Of a stretch of DNA of 64,000 nt, positions 50,646 through 63,797 are shown piece after piece. The notes under the pieces are model-generated. The model had not been told where the DNA came from, searched no databases, and worked only from the letters and a program-made list of their open reading frames with translations. Position 1 is the stretch's first letter; the number at the start of each line of letters is the position of its first letter. The translations under genes and the position numbers were made by a program. This stretch comes from Eutrigla gurnardus (Eukaryota > Chordata > Actinopteri > Perciformes > Triglidae), in NCBI GenBank assembly GCA_963514095.1, contig OY741277.1:10044637-10108636 (forward strand), read 5' to 3'.

Positions 50646-51405
50646 AAATACTTCCAACTACAAAAACAAGATGTTAATGGAATTATCCTTAATCTAATAT
50701 ATCAATCAAATTGTTTTGACAGTATATTGTGCAAATTGCTGTCTCAAGACACATGCCAGTAGTTCCTAGCACAACTTGCTTAACAGCGCAGGGAGAAAAT
50801 TGATTTAGTGTTTCACCAAATAATACTCAGCTCAGAGCTCGAGCTCTGCATCTAACAGGTTGGTAAATAAACCATGGACGCTGTCTAAATCCACTTATCA
50901 AAGTGAGTGAAACAGCCACACAACATGATTTAGGACTTTACCCCCATCAGAACAAAGCAAGCCTCCACTTAATGTTGTAAAAAAAATGTTAGGACTTATT
51001 ATTAGTATTAGGAGCAAAAAAAAAAAAAACTTTTATCTTAGGTTTGAAATAAAGCTTTTATAAACAACTTGCTTCCTTTAAATGAGAACTGACAGCAGAG
51101 AGGGAAAGAGTAAGAGGCGCAGAGAAAGATAGACCTGCTGAGAAGAAAGAGATATGGAGCGAATGCGAATGTGAAAGGGAGGAGAAGTGAGGAGAAATGA
51201 AATCAATAATGAACGGCTCCATAACAGGAACTTAATCAGAACAGCAGGTCCCTATATTGCTCCTGACTAGCGCACGCATCACCGCCGTCGATTCAATTTA
51301 CTCCCCAAACCCTGAAAAAATAAATAAAACATGGAAAATAAATTGAGACGCTCATTCAAATTCATTAGAACTCGTCCCTGTGTGCCTACAGTACATAATA
51401 TTCAC

Positions 51406-51408
51406 AAG

Positions 51409-51438
<30 letters not shown>
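51406..51438. repeat. (GAA)n microsatellite
   Basis: Eleven GAA units without interruption. Confidence 0.95.
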
Positions 51439-51441
<3 letters not shown>

Positions 51442-54400
51442 AATAGAAAAAAATGAAAATATGCCAACAACTCAGTATTTCATTCTGGGAGAGTATGAAG
51501 AGAGGGTACTAAGTCATAACAGCTTCCCCCATACACCATTGTCTTATCCCTCCCATGCACCCAAGTACACAAAGTGTATCCATACGCTATAATAAATATC
51601 TATGCACTCACGCTGTAATAGGTGAGAACAAGCACACGCATTTGCAGACAGCTTTATGCTCACACACAAATATGATGTATATGCAAGGACCTTCCCAGTC
51701 ACATTTCTAGGAGTAAGCCACAAATTCATCAGACTCATAAGGAACAGCAACAACTATAGAGGGAAAGAAATCAAATCAGTGAAAGGCAATGTTGCGTTAA
51801 AACGCAAGCTGGGCTGGTGATGACGTGGGGAGCTAGACCGTGGGTGGTCGGCCAGGCATGGGAGTTCTGTTCTGTTGGCGGCACAAGAGTGATGTTTTAA
51901 TAGTTGGATCTGCTCCCTCAACCAATAAGTTTCTTCCCCAACACATACAGCACCCTCTTTATTCCTATCTCACTTCTTTTCTCACTCCTTCTTTCACAAA
52001 CATTTTTCTATCACCGTCTCTCACACTAATCCCATAACTCACTCGAACCCATTTTTTTCTTCTTCTCTCCATCACTCCCCTCGCCCCCAGTCTTCCAGAC
52101 AGCTTCATAATGGCTGGCACCTCCTCAACACTGGCTCTAATTGAAAGATGAACGAGTTTATTTGGGCTTAATCCATCACCCTGTCACCTGAAGAGAGGAA
52201 GAAAGTCCGAAGAGAAGAGGAGAGGAGAGGAGAGGAGAGAGGGAAGAACAAGATGAGAGAGAGGCCGAAGGGCAGATAAGAGGTAAGAGAAAAAGAGAAA
52301 TCGAGGATGGCAGAGAAGAGGCTCTCCAGAGAAACAGGGTGTTAGATGTGTCATGATCAACATGATCAAATAATGGGCACAAATATAGACTACACACACC
52401 AGCACACTCAACACCATGGGAAAGAGAAACTCGTTAACTGTTAATTATGCAGATTTAATACTGGGAACATCATAAAGAAAGTGTCAAAAGAAGTCAACTG
52501 CAAATAAAATCTGCATCTTCACACATAAAAACGGAGACAGCATGCACCACTGGGTCAGTGAAACGAGGCAAACTATGTTCTTGTGTTTCAAACGAGTGGC
52601 ACCAATGGGATTATAACTCTAAACCTGGACAGTATCGGAGCCATTCCTCCGCTACTTGGATACAGAGGATAACAAATCGCTCCTTCATGCAGAGGCAACC
52701 AGAGAATCTGCCTAGTGTGCATTGCTGCATCACTACTATAAAAGCCAGTGCAGGTATTCTTTGAGAAATGCTGCAACTCAGTGCTGAGCATATTGCGGCA
52801 TCGAGCTTGTGTCTCAGGTGACTGCTGCATATCCCTAGCGCACCTTGCAGATATTCTTCCCTTATGGCGTTTGATGGGGCAAATAAAATTGTAATTACCT
52901 AACAGATCATTTTCAGGGAGGAAAGTAAGAGTATAGCGAATAGCTTGCTTAAAGGCAGCAGGGAAGGTTGACAACCACTCATGTGATGTTAAGAACATCC
53001 ACTTTTGTCGTTCCCAAACGGTATGAAAGCACTGTATATTCTGCTGCCAGCTGTCACAACAGATGAAGACCTCATCCCAGCAGGCAGCAGTATACTATTT
53101 AAGCTATGAAGGTGCAGCAACATCTTCATGACTGGATAAAGCATCGTGGGCATCCCTACAAGCAGTGAAGATGGCTGCGTACTACTATGACTCTAAGGTG
53201 GTTTCTAACTCTATGGCCTCTTGAGAAAAGGACATCACAAAGGGCACAGTCAGAGTGAAGCCCTCTCAGTGACCATCTCTGTTAAGACACATGCTGTTGA
53301 GTTTGCTGCGCCTGGAGCAAATTCTCTGGTACTATTTGACCTAGTAAATGGAGATTTCTTCACATGTGCAGGATGGACTGAATTTCATTTGTATCGGGGC
53401 TTGGACAGCTCTCTTTGACTAGATAGAATACACCACTAGTTTTATGTCCATACAGTCAAAGTCAAAATGACAAAATCCTGCTGGAAGCCTGGAGTCCTGC
53501 ACAAGAAATAATAGATAGCCCTGTCTATTACCCAGTTCTAACTATCAGAAAGAACATTGCCCATATGCTTCTGTCATTCTGCCTTGTGAATGCCTTTGGG
53601 GAAAGATTTCATACGTCATCATCCCCATACTTGAACAATCATTTACGATGGCTGGCTTTTAATCCCACCTCCGAGTGTGGCCATTCAGAACAACTATAAA
53701 TACTTTTAGTCTGTTTCAACCATACCTCTACATATATACCACACCTAACTATGACTGCATTATGGCACCAGCTTGACCAGGATTGATCCCAATGACACAC
53801 TGCGTCATCACAAGACTACAAGCAGCAACTTCCATTTGACCTTTAGCAATGCTAAAATGAGTCAACAACAAGATAAGCAGTTGATCACAGGAGAGAGGAT
53901 ACTATAAGGTCAAGATAATGGCAGTCTGGTCAGGCATGGAAGTGGAGCATGAGCAGCACCAGGATCAGGGTGCAGGCTTTCAGTCAGTGTCCATCTGCTG
54001 GGTAAATTAACATATGGATCTATTTTTGTGCTATGGCTGCAATAAGGCTGGTGGAACTGGTCCCACTCAACTGACTTTCAATAGCAGACAGAGATACAGA
54101 GCTTCTCATGCACAAAGGCTGGACATCTGCAGCTACAATCACTATCTGACTGTGTTGAAGAGGGAAAGGGAACCCAGCATCCTTACAAGGGGAACCCTGA
54201 AACCTGCAGCTATCCAGGACCGGCTGCTTCAGTCCACAAGGAAACCAGAAAATTGTGCAAGCCATGCAGAAATTAGTCAAAGCACCCGTTCTCTCCTCTG
54301 TTGTCTAAACCTGCAGCAAACACTTCAAGGACTTTGAGTGTCTGAAGATCACCCTCCAGAGTCATCCGCTTCAATGAGGGGAGAATCACAGGTTGCTGGA

Positions 54401-55125
54401 GAAGACTTATTTGGGAGAGTGCATGTCTGTGTACTCCTCAAGAGCATCACTCTCAGCCAGAGCTCATGCCATTGCATATATTAGTTGATGCCGCTCCTGG
54501 AGGCTAACTTGGCTATCCCCCAGATTTCAGCCGAGGGTTTCATCATTCTAGTTAGCCTAAGTGTTCTTCCACAGTACGCAGAAATACATTTATCCTTTTT
54601 AGTTTACGTGACTTACTTTGAACTTATTTATCACTTGTTTTGTTGTTTTATAGTAATTATTTGTCTTAACACAGGAGACATCCATGAAAAGGGCACATGC
54701 AAATGCATAGCTCTAATGAAGGCCATCTTTTCAAAACACGAGCTTCTATTTTTGAGTGGACTGTGAATAAATGTGTAAATTATTATTAAACCTCTGCCGG
54801 AGCTCTATTGATGTCAAGTTGGTGGTTCAAATTCTTTGGGGCGTGCATGCTCGCACCTTGTGCATAAACGTTGCTGCCTGTCTGTTTTGGCTGCAAGGTT
54901 TTTTTTTAAATAATTAATTCATATTTGTGGGGGGGAAAAAAATCAAACAAACTAACACAAATCCATATTCATGTAGCATTGAGCGAGCAGTCAGAAGTGG
55001 TTCATGTGAACTTTGCTGAACTCCCGCCTATTGTGTATTCAGCAGCGCAACGGAAGAGCATGTTGGAAATCTCCTGTGTCTCAGTTAAACACTTTATCTC
55101 ATCCCTCGCCTAGCAACCAGTTATA

Positions 55126-55128
<3 letters not shown>

Positions 55129-55222
<94 letters not shown>

Positions 55223-55431
55223 CCATGCATAAACACACAAACTAAATCAGGCATGCACCTGCAGTCATACACACACACACACACACGCACACACACACAT
55301 GCACACACATGCACACACACACGCACACACAATCCATGCATTCATAAGCACAAACACATTCATACTCAGATACCCAGATGTGTAGATGCAGGCATACAAA
55401 AACACACACGCGCGTGCACACACACACACAT
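55129..55431. repeat. (CA)n microsatellite cluster
   Basis: A pure CA run at 55129-55221, an interrupted CA/CG/TG run at 55267-55332 and a third at 55402-55431 containing CACACGCGCGTGCAC. Alternating purine-pyrimidine DNA of this kind can adopt Z-DNA. Confidence 0.95.
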
Positions 55432-56027
55432 GGGCTTTTCACCACCCCCTTGTATTTAATTAAGCTCCCAGGCTTGGTCTTCTATATAATCAAATGTTGC
55501 TGAGATAATTTAATTAGCCAAGCCAGTCAGGTGTAAGAGTGTCTGCTCCGCTGGTAGAGTGTGTAACATTATGAAAAGGATGGATGAACCCTACTAATGT
55601 AGGTCAGCAGTACAGTCCAAACAAAGTCACATTTCATGCGTTCGTGCAGGTGAAGCCGCGCCGTTGTTCTCTAAGTGCTGTGTTTACCAGGCTGACCAGC
55701 CTGAACTTGTTATATTTTCACAAAGCCTCCTCCACTGCCTGCGTGAGTCATTTGGACCACTTGTTGCTCGATTAGACTGAAGACACAATGGGCACAGAGA
55801 GATGGCTGCTGCCTCTCATTTTCATTTACTATGAGGACTGACAAAAATCTTGTGCTACTCTTGTCATGTGTCAGTTCTTAAACCTGCCCATTGGGAAACA
55901 CTTTATTTTGATGGTCCATCTGTATCTCAAACTCATCCAATATATAGAAATAGCCAATCTCTTTGCTGATGGTCTTGTTTACATATGAAGATCATAAAGA
56001 GGCATCAATATTATATTGAGGCTGTTT

Positions 56028-56236
56028 CATTTACATTTACATTTAGGGCATTTAGCAGACGCTATTGTCCAAAGCGAGTAGTACATTTGCCAAAAGAAAA
56101 AGTAAAGAGCTAAAAATAGAAACAAGTGTTAGGTCCTCGTAGATGTTCAGCAAACATACCTAAAGAACAACAGTGCTATGATCAAAGTGCTATAAGTAAG
56201 AACATAGAAGTGCTATTTTTTTTTTGGGGGGGGGGG
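56028..56236 (+). repeat. Teleost dispersed repeat (ATTTAGCAGACGCT family)
   Basis: TTACATTTACATTTAGGGCA, TTTAGCAGACGCTATTGTCC, AAAGCGAGTAGTACATTTGCC. This motif (GCATTTAGCAGACGCTTTTATCCAAAGCGACTTACA) recurs in many teleost genomes. The downstream part to the poly-T/poly-G run at 56217-56236 is diverged and its limit is unclear. Confidence 0.6.
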
Positions 56237-57039
56237 TTGTTAGTGGGTATTCTAAAATAGAAGGCCATAGATGTAATCAGATACCAAAACAAGTTGAACA
56301 CAAGAGACTTTCTCAAATGAAATAGCTGCTGCAACCATGGAGGAAAGCAGGACATTTTGCATTTAGATTGTTAAAATGATCTATGAGCGGATGAATAGAA
56401 GTGAGCTGCTTCGCGGCTTGCTTCTACAAGTTAGTAAATGTGTTGTCATGTGCTTTCCGCATTGTACCGAACAGCAGTTGCCCATGTATTAGCATGCCAA
56501 ATTCTGTTTTGTTTGGTTCATACTGTTAGCATAAAGATATACATACACAGATACAGAAAATGTGGCAATATCAATGTTACATTATATTATCTGTTAGTCA
56601 GGCCTGTCTCACAAACTCCTTGAGACAATAGTAAAAACAGCACAAGCAACATTTCGGAGTAATAAACTTTGGGTTTCCTTGGATGACAACCCATATGAAA
56701 AGGTGGAAATACTAAAACCCCCAAATGTTTAGTTAATGCAAATTTAAAGTACAATGCATTTCTTCGCTCCATTTTTTGCCCACGTTTTCCTGTTCTCCAC
56801 ACTTTTCTGTGTGTAAACTCTTTTGTTGACATGCGTGTCTGCTTCACTGTCCAGCTTTGCCAAGTTCAAACCAAAAAGAGAATGTGTTCCAGCAAATGGG
56901 ATAATGTACAGCATAACGATCAATTGGGGCCAAATGCTGTTTGTCTAAGCCCCTCATAAAAAAAAAACTGTGTTGTTCACACACCATAAATCCACTTGTC
57001 CACAGTCTGTGGAGGAGTGCAAGAGTAAACGAGAAGAGA

Positions 57040-57041
<2 letters not shown>

Positions 57042-57121
<80 letters not shown>
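57042..57121. repeat. (GT)n microsatellite
   Basis: 80 bp of pure GT. Confidence 0.98.
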
Positions 57122-57123
<2 letters not shown>

Positions 57124-58255
57124 ATGATGCCCATGGCAGCCACCATGACGGAAACCCCACAGTTGGCTCGTTGCATCAGCCCTAATTCTGGAATAAGTAT
57201 CATAAAAATGACACTACTGTCATAATTTCATGTTATGCACCAGTCGACTAGCGATGCAGCGAGTGGAACATTTGAGCGTGGTTCATCTGGAAAGTGTGGG
57301 TCAGCGATGGCCTCGACGCGGCTCATTTGTGCTTCGTCATTTGAGAACATTTATTTGTCACCAATGAGAAACAGCACCAAATACATATCACATGAGCATC
57401 TAGACTACTGGAGTTAACACGCACAGGTTTTATTCAGTGATATACCTTCTGTCTCCTGGGCAAGATATCATTTATTTAAGTGTCTTAATAAAAATATATT
57501 CTAGCACTGCATAGTTTGAACGTGAGGTCAGTCTCACATGATGTTGTGGTTGTAATAGTTAGATTGCAGTTTCCCTGAAATAAGTCGCTCTTTACTAGTG
57601 ATTCTGGGACTGTACATTAGCCAATTAAATAAAATGGCAATTTATTCTTCAGCATACATTTAATATATTAATTACAGACCGATATTGGCATTTTGTATAT
57701 TTTGTATATTCTGTCTGTTTTTGTATTTGTATAGCCTGTTCTATTTGAATGCACTGTGGATCACTCGGTGTGGATTACTAGTGGGCCTTTGCAGGACGTA
57801 AATACACAATGTTTATTTGCAAAAGATCCTAGTCCACTCTCCTGCAACGACACACAGCTCTGGAGGTGTGTGACACATCACAGCAGCTTTAAAAAACAGC
57901 ACATTTTAAAGTTTTTAATACCCTGATAAATCTCTCTGACAAGCTTTAAATGGAGTTTCGCCCACATGTCAGCTGACATTTACACAGCTATGTAACTGCA
58001 GCAAAATCATTTAATAAATGGAGGCGGGGGCATCCCAGCAGACCTGAAAGCCTCCTTGGGATTCTAGAGACTGAGTAGTGCTTCAGGATGAGCGTAGTCT
58101 GCAATTTATCTCGTCAGGTCTTCAACTAATGCAGCCTCCAACTGTGGCAGTCCTTTTGTCTCACTTAAATGAAACGAAATGCAATAGATGCTTATAACTT
58201 ATACTATTTCTTAACCCATCCACATCTCCAGGGACATTTTTACCTTTTACATTTT

Positions 58256-59050
58256 TTCCACTGCAGTGCTCAGTAAAAACAGCCTGAGTCCAAGTCCTTG
58301 ACTGTGGAAAAGGGGGTCAATCAAGAATCCTCCACTGCACCCACCCTGTTGGCCATCTTTTTTGCTGCTAGTACACCTCACTGGTGACGAACACCAAAAT
58401 CAACACCACTTCTCCTACCTCGGCAGCCTTCTTTCCTCAAAAGCTTCCATGAAATCTGAGGTTAAGCATTGCCTAAGTTGCGCCGGACTCAAGAAAAGAG
58501 TCAAACAAAACTCCTGATCTACGGAGCCATTGTCCTCCTCACCCTGCAGTATGGAGCGGAATCATGGACCACTTAAAGGCGGCAAGCTCCCGGAACAATA
58601 ACACCAAAGATTTCTTGTGAAAGATTCTGAGAATCAGCATTCTGAAATAATTCCTCATGACCAGCATCACCACCACAATGATGTAGCATCAACTCTGATG
58701 AACCAACACACATCTCCTCAAACAGATCCTGTACTCCCGGCTAAAGGAAGGTCAGCGAGTCGGCGGGCAAAAGAAACGTTTCTGAAGAGGAAAGGTCTGA
58801 AGAAATTCCACATCAAACTACTGGGAACACATTACACTGGACGAATGCTCTTGGGAGAAACCCACGCAGGAATCACCTGCAGATCATGAAACAAAACCCC
58901 ACCATGCAGCAGAGACAAAGCAACAGCACAAGTAGAGAAAATAATGCTCAACCACCACCAGTAACAACTACCACTTCCCCCTGCCCACATTGCACCGAAG
59001 TATGTGGAGCACGGATCAGCCTCTACAGTCTGAGCTTCTCAGTGCTTTGC
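58256..59050 (+). mobile_element. Degraded LINE, 3' part of ORF with terminal zinc-knuckle-like motif
   Basis: Broken plus-strand frames match the C-terminal half of a LINE reverse transcriptase. 58406-58489 reads HFSYLGSLLSSKASMKSEVK and continues LSCAGLKKRV; 58510-58570 reads LLIYGAIVLLTLQYGAESWT, the usual 'YGAE(T/S)WT' box; 58729-58790 reads LYSRLKEGQRVGGQKKRF; and 58981-59025 reads CPHCTEVCGARISLYS, a degenerate C2H2-type tail common at the end of such teleost LINE ORFs. Several frameshifts and stops separate them. It differs from the Rex3 copy at 49.4 kb. I cannot assign the clade securely. Confidence 0.7.
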
Positions 59051-59060
59051 AGAGCTATGC

Positions 59061-61690
59061 AGAACACAGTGGTGTGTTTGGCTAAAGCGGCTAATATGGC
59101 ACACAGCAGGACTGACGTTAAACAGTCAACATGAAGTGCTAAACAGTGACCTGCGGTTTAGCTGCAGGGAGCCACTGCAGAAAGCTGCATAGATTCAAAT
59201 GAGAGTGTATTTGTTGCGCTTACATTACAGCAGTGATCATTACAGACAGACCTGGTGGAGGTCAGCCTTCTAGTTGGATAGGGTTGTCTCGTGCATCGGA
59301 CCAAAATAAATGTGGTTGGGAAAGTTTAACAGGGGGGTCTGGGGGTCCTTTCCCAGAACTATTTTAACAGAGTAGATGTCATTTTCAAAGTAATGATTTT
59401 AAAAAGACCCATACAATGGGTTCTACACCCATGGTTTCGTGCCAAATGTATGACTCAATGTCCGATCAGTGACCAATCAGTGATGACCATGATTATCAGT
59501 ATCAATCTGTGTTGCATCTGAAATCCTCTGGCTTTCATAGAGTCCAATGTATTAATAGAATTATTATGTACAGCAGAAAATACTAGAAGACAATAGTTTT
59601 AATTTAACAATTTAACTAGTGTATAAAAAATAAAACAGCAAATCCATATCAAATCCCATTGACAATCACCCATCTGCCTTATGTTCTGCATTTGTCCAAA
59701 TATATGGATATATAATATAATATAATATATATATGTTTCAAATATAGTTCAAATATTTTAACTTGTGCAAATAAAAAACTTGAAGCATTCGCCTCATTTG
59801 AGCAAATTTGTATCTATGCATCGTTATTAAAAGGTTTAAAGATTTATTGTTGGATGGAGGTCATATTACTGATAAAATTGGTCAGTACTGGTTTATGTAA
59901 GCACACTTCATATTTTGAATAAAACATCATTGCATTTTGATATAAAAATACAAAGAAATTGTTTTATTTAATAATAGTTTGTTTTGTTAAAATGGGTGCA
60001 CAATATCACCAGGGATGTGATTTAAAAGGGTTTAAAATGCATTTTGAATTTAATTTTACCTTAAGCTGAAGGGAACAACAGTTTCTGGTGTATCCTGTTC
60101 CTGTTTTTAATTAGATCTGTCTAGACCTTAACGGGTTTTAAGTTGATGTTTAAATGAGGGAAAGTCTGTCATTTCACTTAATTAGGGACAAAGCAAGCAT
60201 TAAGTAGATCATTTGTCTCTCTTCGTCTCATTTTCCTAAAATTATACACCACAGTCAACATTCGAAGATTGAGCACCTCATAAGCAACTCATGTTTGTTA
60301 TTTTTCCTTTGTCTCTAATTCTTACTCAATCATGTCTGCTGGCATCCATGAGCACAGAGAATGCGTTGCTATTCATTATACTTGACACAGCTTGACACTA
60401 TCTCTGAGGGTCCTTTCTTGTCTTAACTTTTTTTTTTTTCCTCTTCTGGTTTTTAGCCAGGGGCCCGATCACGTCTCTGATCTGGTGTCTGTGTTTTCAT
60501 AAGCTGACCAGTGCTTACAGAATGTAATAATGGCTACAACAAACAAGGCCAAATTATCGCTGTAATTAAGTTCTTGAGCAGCAAAGGGAGGGGAGTGGGA
60601 GAAGAGGGTGGTGGATGATTTGGCTGCAAAATCTTGTCTGCTCTGCTGGAGGTGATCCGCTTTGTATGTATTCCAAGTAAGAATATGCAAACTGTGCCGA
60701 CCAATGTCTTCCTCCTCCTCCTCATTATTCTTCTGCTTTAATTTCTGCATTTCTACCCCATTAGCCAGGTTTCCATTTGTATATTTATCCTGCATATTTT
60801 GAAGTATCAGATTAGAAAAACTGAGTGGTCGCTTGAGGTGGTTTCTGCCTTCGTTGAAAAAGCCTAAATGTTCTAAATGGATTATAGAAATGCCTTTGCT
60901 GGATAAATTCTGAAGAAACAAACATTTAACTCACATGGCTGATCTTCTGTTCTACGGATTTTCCCATAACATGCGAATGCCAAGCTGCCTTGTTTTGTTT
61001 CCTTTTGGCAACCTCTACTTCTATTACATTTACTGGTGGATTATAGCCTTGAGTATCCTACAGCATCAACTTCTGACCAAACTACACTATAGCCGAGTTT
61101 ATTCACTCCAAATCACTTCATCAAAATATTCACATTTCTTTTTTTGCCACATTTCAAAAGTTCCCTTAAGATTTGCTTGACAATACAATGGAAACATGGT
61201 TATTGTCTGTCTCCTTTACCACTTCCTTTACTACTTTCTATTGTTTTACTGTTGTCTTATCCGCCTTTCTTCTCTTCCCTTTGTCCTCAAGCTCACAGTT
61301 TTCATCATGCTATATCACTGTTGCTCCATGCACTCTTTTCCCTCCCTCCCATGTGTGTCGTTCCCTCTCCTCTGTTACCATCCAACAACTCTGTCCAAAT
61401 TTCAGTGAGGCACTGGGTTCCAAAATACAGTATTTACCAGGACAAACACAAAATCAATACCCACCCAACACAAACACAGCACACAGGCAGTTCAGCAGAT
61501 CTGCCAATGACGCTGGCTCACGCCCTGTAACTGAGTTCAATGCTCACAGAGCTGGAACGACAAAAGAATGTTATTTTTGATCATTTACTGTCTGCAGAAA
61601 CCAAAGATGTTTCCCCCCAAAAAGTGTGTACATTTCTTGTGCAAACAATAGTGGTGCAAAAAAGGTCCCACAGGACGTTAGATTTGCCAA
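59061..61690. other. Unique AT-rich sequence, nothing named
   Basis: I see only AT-rich single-copy-looking sequence, a short TA-rich run near 59700-59735 and a CT-rich patch around 61200-61380. A 150-codon minus-strand frame at 60469-60921 is discussed among the rejected items. Confidence 0.4.
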
Positions 61691-61697
61691 ATATAAA

Positions 61698-62025
61698 GAG
61701 GAATGCGCTTGTTTGCTTTCTTGCCGAGATGTGAATTAAAAGATGGATACATTCGCATGTCTGTACGCTAAATATGCAGCTGCTTACTTTACAACTTAGC
61801 TAGACCAGTTGCCAGGCAACCAACGGAGACTCCAAGAAGGTAAGACCAAGAAAAAGTCCATAACCTCAGCTCCTCAAAAATGTGATTTACATTTTGGGTT
61901 TTGTATGGATTAGAAAAACCAATATATAACACATTACTTAGTGAGCTTTAGATGGGATGATTTTGTTACCTTTGGACAGAACCGAACCTACCTGTTTCCG
62001 GGATTTATGCTAAGCTAAATTAACC
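61698..62025. repeat. Teleost dispersed repeat family B with inverted inner part
   Basis: The head (61700-61781, plus orientation) reads GCGCTTGTTTGCTTTCTTGC, CGAGATGTGAATTA and GCATGTCTGTACGCTAAATA. It is followed by GTTGCCAGGCAACCAACGGA, GACTCCAAGAAG (61808-61839) and then, in reverse complement, the family's middle: 61881-62023 read backwards gives GGTTAATTTAGCTTAGCATA, GGAAACAGG, TCTGTCCAAAGGTAACAAAA, TAAAGCTCACTAAGTAA. In the consensus I remember, head, middle and tail run in one direction (…TTAGCTTAGCATAAAGACTGGAAACAGG…CTGTCCAAAGGTAACAAAATC…TGGTTGCCTGGCAACC). Here middle and tail are inverted as one block. Confidence 0.55.
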
Positions 62026-62813
62026 TCTGAGGGTTCCAGATGCATGAATTAAGTGAATAAGCGTATTTATAACATTAAACATGGCCATTACAAGCCTGAA
62101 TTTCAACACTCACACAAGCCCGCCTGGAAGTCTGTTAAGATGACAACATTAATGGGTTTTCTGTTTTTCCACTTGAACCTACAGGGTTTTAAACCCACAG
62201 ACTTTCACTAAAAAACACACTTAGATGATCCAAACCAACAGCCTGTTTGCTCTCTTCAAACAGCTCTCCCCTTTCCCTTTTCTGTCAAATATAAGTCAAA
62301 CCCTCTCGGTGCCGTCTCTCCTCCTCTGAATGCAATAGTCAATACTTCGTTGATACTACAGCTCAAGCATTGTGTAGCCAGAACATCCGTGGGGGCCCGC
62401 AGCGAATAAAATGTGCCTGTTTAGTGTTTCTCCAGCTGGGCTGATCTGAAGCGACAGAAATTCAACCAACAGTGTCTCTCAGGAGACAAGAGGCTTCAGA
62501 TGTCGGCAGCGCCGCCATCGCTGCAGCTGTTGAAATTATCTGGACGAGAATGCCTCTAATCTGCTCCCCTTCATGGGCACTTCACGCCAAATTGGGGACA
62601 TAAAAGGGAGTAACATGCATTCCTCTTCTGGCAGAGGGGGGAATGATAGAAGAGGACGACACGGAGAGGGAGGTGAAAAGGGTAAAAACGGAGGGAGGCC
62701 GACGAGGAGAGGAGACGGGTATAATAGCATGATCTTGCCTCCCGTTCCCAAACAGCCAGACGTCTGATTTCCCCAATCACTGCATTGTTAGCGTTCCACC
62801 TGAAGTGTGCCGT

Positions 62814-62946
<133 letters not shown>

Positions 62947-63166
62947 CTACGCAGTGGGTACAAGATGCAGTTTCGCGAGTTGATGCAAGTTTTCAAACAC
63001 TCTCTCCTGGGACACTAAATCACTTTCTTTTTCATCATCACCTAAAACCCGATGTTGCAGTCTCATGTGCAGGCTGATGTAGCAGAATCTCCACTGTAAC
63101 TAGGGCACAAAGCTGAAGCCTGAACTCAATTCTGCTCCGTAACCTCAACAATTACAAGAGTGTGCT

Positions 63167-63194
63167 CACACACACACACACACACACACACACA
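63167..63194. repeat. (CA)n microsatellite
   Basis: 28 bp of pure CA. Other CA/GT runs of about 17-28 bp occur at 3016-3037, 13467-13486, 16816-16834, 30772-30799, 36909-36925 and 37982-37998. Confidence 0.95.
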
Positions 63195-63599
63195 TCACGT
63201 GAAGTAGATCGTTTTTCATAATTATGCAGGATGTGCAGTATAAATCCCGTCATATTATTCACTGTGGCTCTTTACATTCTCCGGGCTAAACAACGTGGTT
63301 TTACAGCTGATCATAACAGCTCACTGTCACGGTTCATCAGCTTTGTCGAGGTGCCGCATATTTCCTCACAAATAAAAACTGAAACCGAGAAGGATTTGAC
63401 AGCAAATCTAGCCACAAACATCAATAAATGCCAGGCATCACATATTTATGAATAATGTTTCATCTCACTAAACTCCGGAGCTATATCGTGTATTATTGCA
63501 AAATGTCATCTTGCTTTTCAATAGCTCATCAGACTGAATGGGAAGGGGGTGTCATCATGTATGCTTTCAATGGCTTTTCTCCCGGCAGACTGCAGACCT

Positions 63600-63797
<198 letters not shown>

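Larger units (their letters stand above)
50646..58254. other. Intergenic block between two degraded LINEs
   Basis: No recognisable gene. Named contents are a (GAA)n tract, the long (CA)n near 55.1-55.4 kb, a teleost dispersed repeat at 56.0 kb and (GT)n at 57.04 kb. The stretch 52.5-54.5 kb carries several medium-length interrupted frames on both strands (for example 52588-52998 minus and 54014-54337 plus), which could be an old unidentified element, but I see no diagnostic motif. Confidence 0.4.

Noticed and set aside
52588..54340. Cluster of medium-length frames on both strands suggesting an old element
   Set aside because: No reverse transcriptase, transposase or gag-like motif could be recognised in any frame.
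54820..54840. GGTTCAAATTC, a tRNA B-box-like sequence
   Set aside because: No A box at the right distance and no cloverleaf, so neither a tRNA nor a tRNA-derived SINE is supported.
55129..55431. CRISPR-like repeated units
   Set aside because: The repeats are dinucleotide microsatellites without unique spacers, in a vertebrate genome.
60469..60921. 150-codon minus-strand frame
   Set aside because: Longest frame not made of simple repeat, apart from one EEEEE run. No recognisable domain, no splice context and no homology I can name; a conservation search would decide.
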